The translations under genes were made by a program, and so were the position numbers. This document shows positions 14,725 through 15,237 of a stretch of 15,237 nt of DNA, in pieces. This DNA comes from an uncultured Clostridia bacterium (GTDB taxonomy: Bacteria > Bacillota > Clostridia > Lachnospirales > Bianqueaceae): contig CANOUM010000021.1 in the NCBI GenBank assembly GCA_947570515.1, positions 1-15,237 on the forward strand, in the 5' to 3' direction. The notes beneath the pieces were generated by a model that made no database searches, was not told the origin of the DNA, and saw only the letters and a list, made by a program, of their open reading frames with translations. The stretch's first letter is position 1. Each line of letters opens with the position of its first letter.

Positions 14725-14745
14725 ATGTGCGTGTGCGGCAGATAA
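14725..14745 (+). CDS. Possible six-codon ORF, MCVCGR
   Basis: ATG at 14725 opens a frame reading Met-Cys-Val-Cys-Gly-Arg then TAA. AAGGAG (14711-14716) begins directly after the bcp stop and is eight bases from this ATG, a good spacing. Two cysteines in six codons, next to a thiol-redox operon and 24 bases before fic, suggest a Cys-sensing leader or a coupling peptide. It could equally be chance. It is too short for family evidence. Confidence 0.3.
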   Translation: MCVCGR

Positions 14746-14769
14746 GTAATTCAGCTTTGGAGGTACAAT

Positions 14770-15237
14770 ATGGCACTTGAAAATAAATTAGGGATTACAT
14801 CTTCCCCTGAGCTTGCCGAAGCAGAAGAACGCATCAGCAAGAAAAAAGCTCGTGAGCTTTTTGAGAACGGAATACTTGATACATTGGAAGAAGGAACATT
14901 TTCTGCTCTTAAAGCTATTCATAAATATCTTTTTGACGAGATTTATTATTTTGCAGGAGAACTACGCACAGTTAATATCGCAAAGGGGAACTTTCGTTTT
15001 GCACCGGTGATGTATTTGGAAGCGGCTCTCCAAAATATTGATAAAATGCCGCAGTCCGCTTTTGATAAGATCGTGGAAAAGTACGTGGAAATGAATATCG
15101 CCCATCCCTTCAGAGAAGGAAACGGGCGTAGTACACGTATTTGGCTTGACTGCATTTTTAAAAAAGAACTCGGTAAAGTCGTTGATTGGAGTAAGGTCGA
15201 TAAAGAAGATTACCTTCTTGCCATGGAGCGTAGTCCT
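14770..15237 (+). CDS. Fic domain protein, putative AMP transferase (3' end outside window)
   Basis: Fic proteins usually transfer AMP from ATP to a Ser, Thr or Tyr hydroxyl of a target protein. The visible 156 residues, open to the right edge, contain the full catalytic motif HPFREGNGR (112-120), with His112 as base, preceded by a helical Fic core. The flap region (GNFRFAP, 73-79) is also visible. No (S/T)xxxE(G/N) inhibitory motif is seen before the core, and no antitoxin gene lies upstream in the 59-base gap. If autoinhibited, the motif should be C-terminal, as in class III Fic proteins of the NmFic type, just past the edge. GGAGG lies six bases before ATG. Of 15 Leu codons, nine are CTT and none CTG, unlike the neighbours, which hints at acquisition from elsewhere. 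The target is unknown. Confidence 0.88.
   Translation, partial: MALENKLGITSSPELAEAEERISKKKARELFENGILDTLEEGTFSALKAIHKYLFDEIYYFAGELRTVNIAKGNFRFAPVMYLEAALQNIDKMPQSAFDKIVEKYVEMNIAHPFREGNGRSTRIWLDCIFKKELGKVVDWSKVDKEDYLLAMERSP

Noticed and set aside
14718..14741. Terminator between bcp and fic (CTGCC...GGCAG)
   Set aside because: The stem is only five base pairs with a 14-base loop and no T-tract follows.

Overview
The window looks like chromosomal DNA from an anaerobic Gram-positive bacterium of the Clostridia, probably close to Lachnospiraceae. This rests on strong AGGAGG-type ribosome sites, consensus SigA-like promoters, U-tract terminators, a clostridial-type GyrB, a Bacillota-type NagB, and the absence of outer-membrane genes. 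The genus is inferred and cannot be fixed from the sequence. No rRNA, tRNA, CRISPR array, transposase or integrase gene was seen.

Layout. (1) 1-1228, minus strand: the first ~409 codons of gyrB, running off the left edge. (2) 1229-1855: a 627-base non-coding stretch. It holds a candidate gyrB promoter, seven consecutive hairpins inside the inferred gyrB leader, an AT-rich dyad and a terminator. (3) 1856-2728, minus strand: a YitT-family membrane protein, divergent from the next block. (4) 2929-9915, plus strand: a probable seven-gene operon with gaps of at most 27 bases or with overlaps. Its order is MoxR AAA+ ATPase, DUF58 protein, eight-TM protein with a DUF4129-like tail, two tandem paralogous esterases, a Cof-type HAD phosphatase and a MATE transporter. 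(5) 10041-11973: nagA-nagB behind its own near-consensus promoter. (6) 12089-12910: a YesL-like (DUF624) membrane protein between two terminators. (7) 12996-14710: ccdA, a membrane-anchored TlpA-like thioredoxin and a Bcp-type peroxiredoxin, forming an extracytoplasmic thiol and peroxide-defence operon. (8) 14725-14745: a possible six-codon Cys-containing ORF. (9) 14770 to the right edge: a Fic protein with visibly different codon use.

How the genes fit together. NagA and NagB convert GlcNAc-6-P to fructose-6-P and feed amino sugars into glycolysis. CcdA would pass electrons across the membrane to the anchored thioredoxin, with Bcp removing peroxides. The MoxR/DUF58/DUF4129 set resembles the widespread MoxR-DUF58-transglutaminase clusters but has no transglutaminase core.

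The least ordinary signals are the seven-hairpin array before gyrB with a compensatory base-pair change, two successive intergenic regions where the -35 element of the downstream gene sits in the loop of the upstream terminator, the Cys-containing micro-ORF after bcp, and the codon-atypical fic gene. None clearly amounts to a new defence or mobile system.
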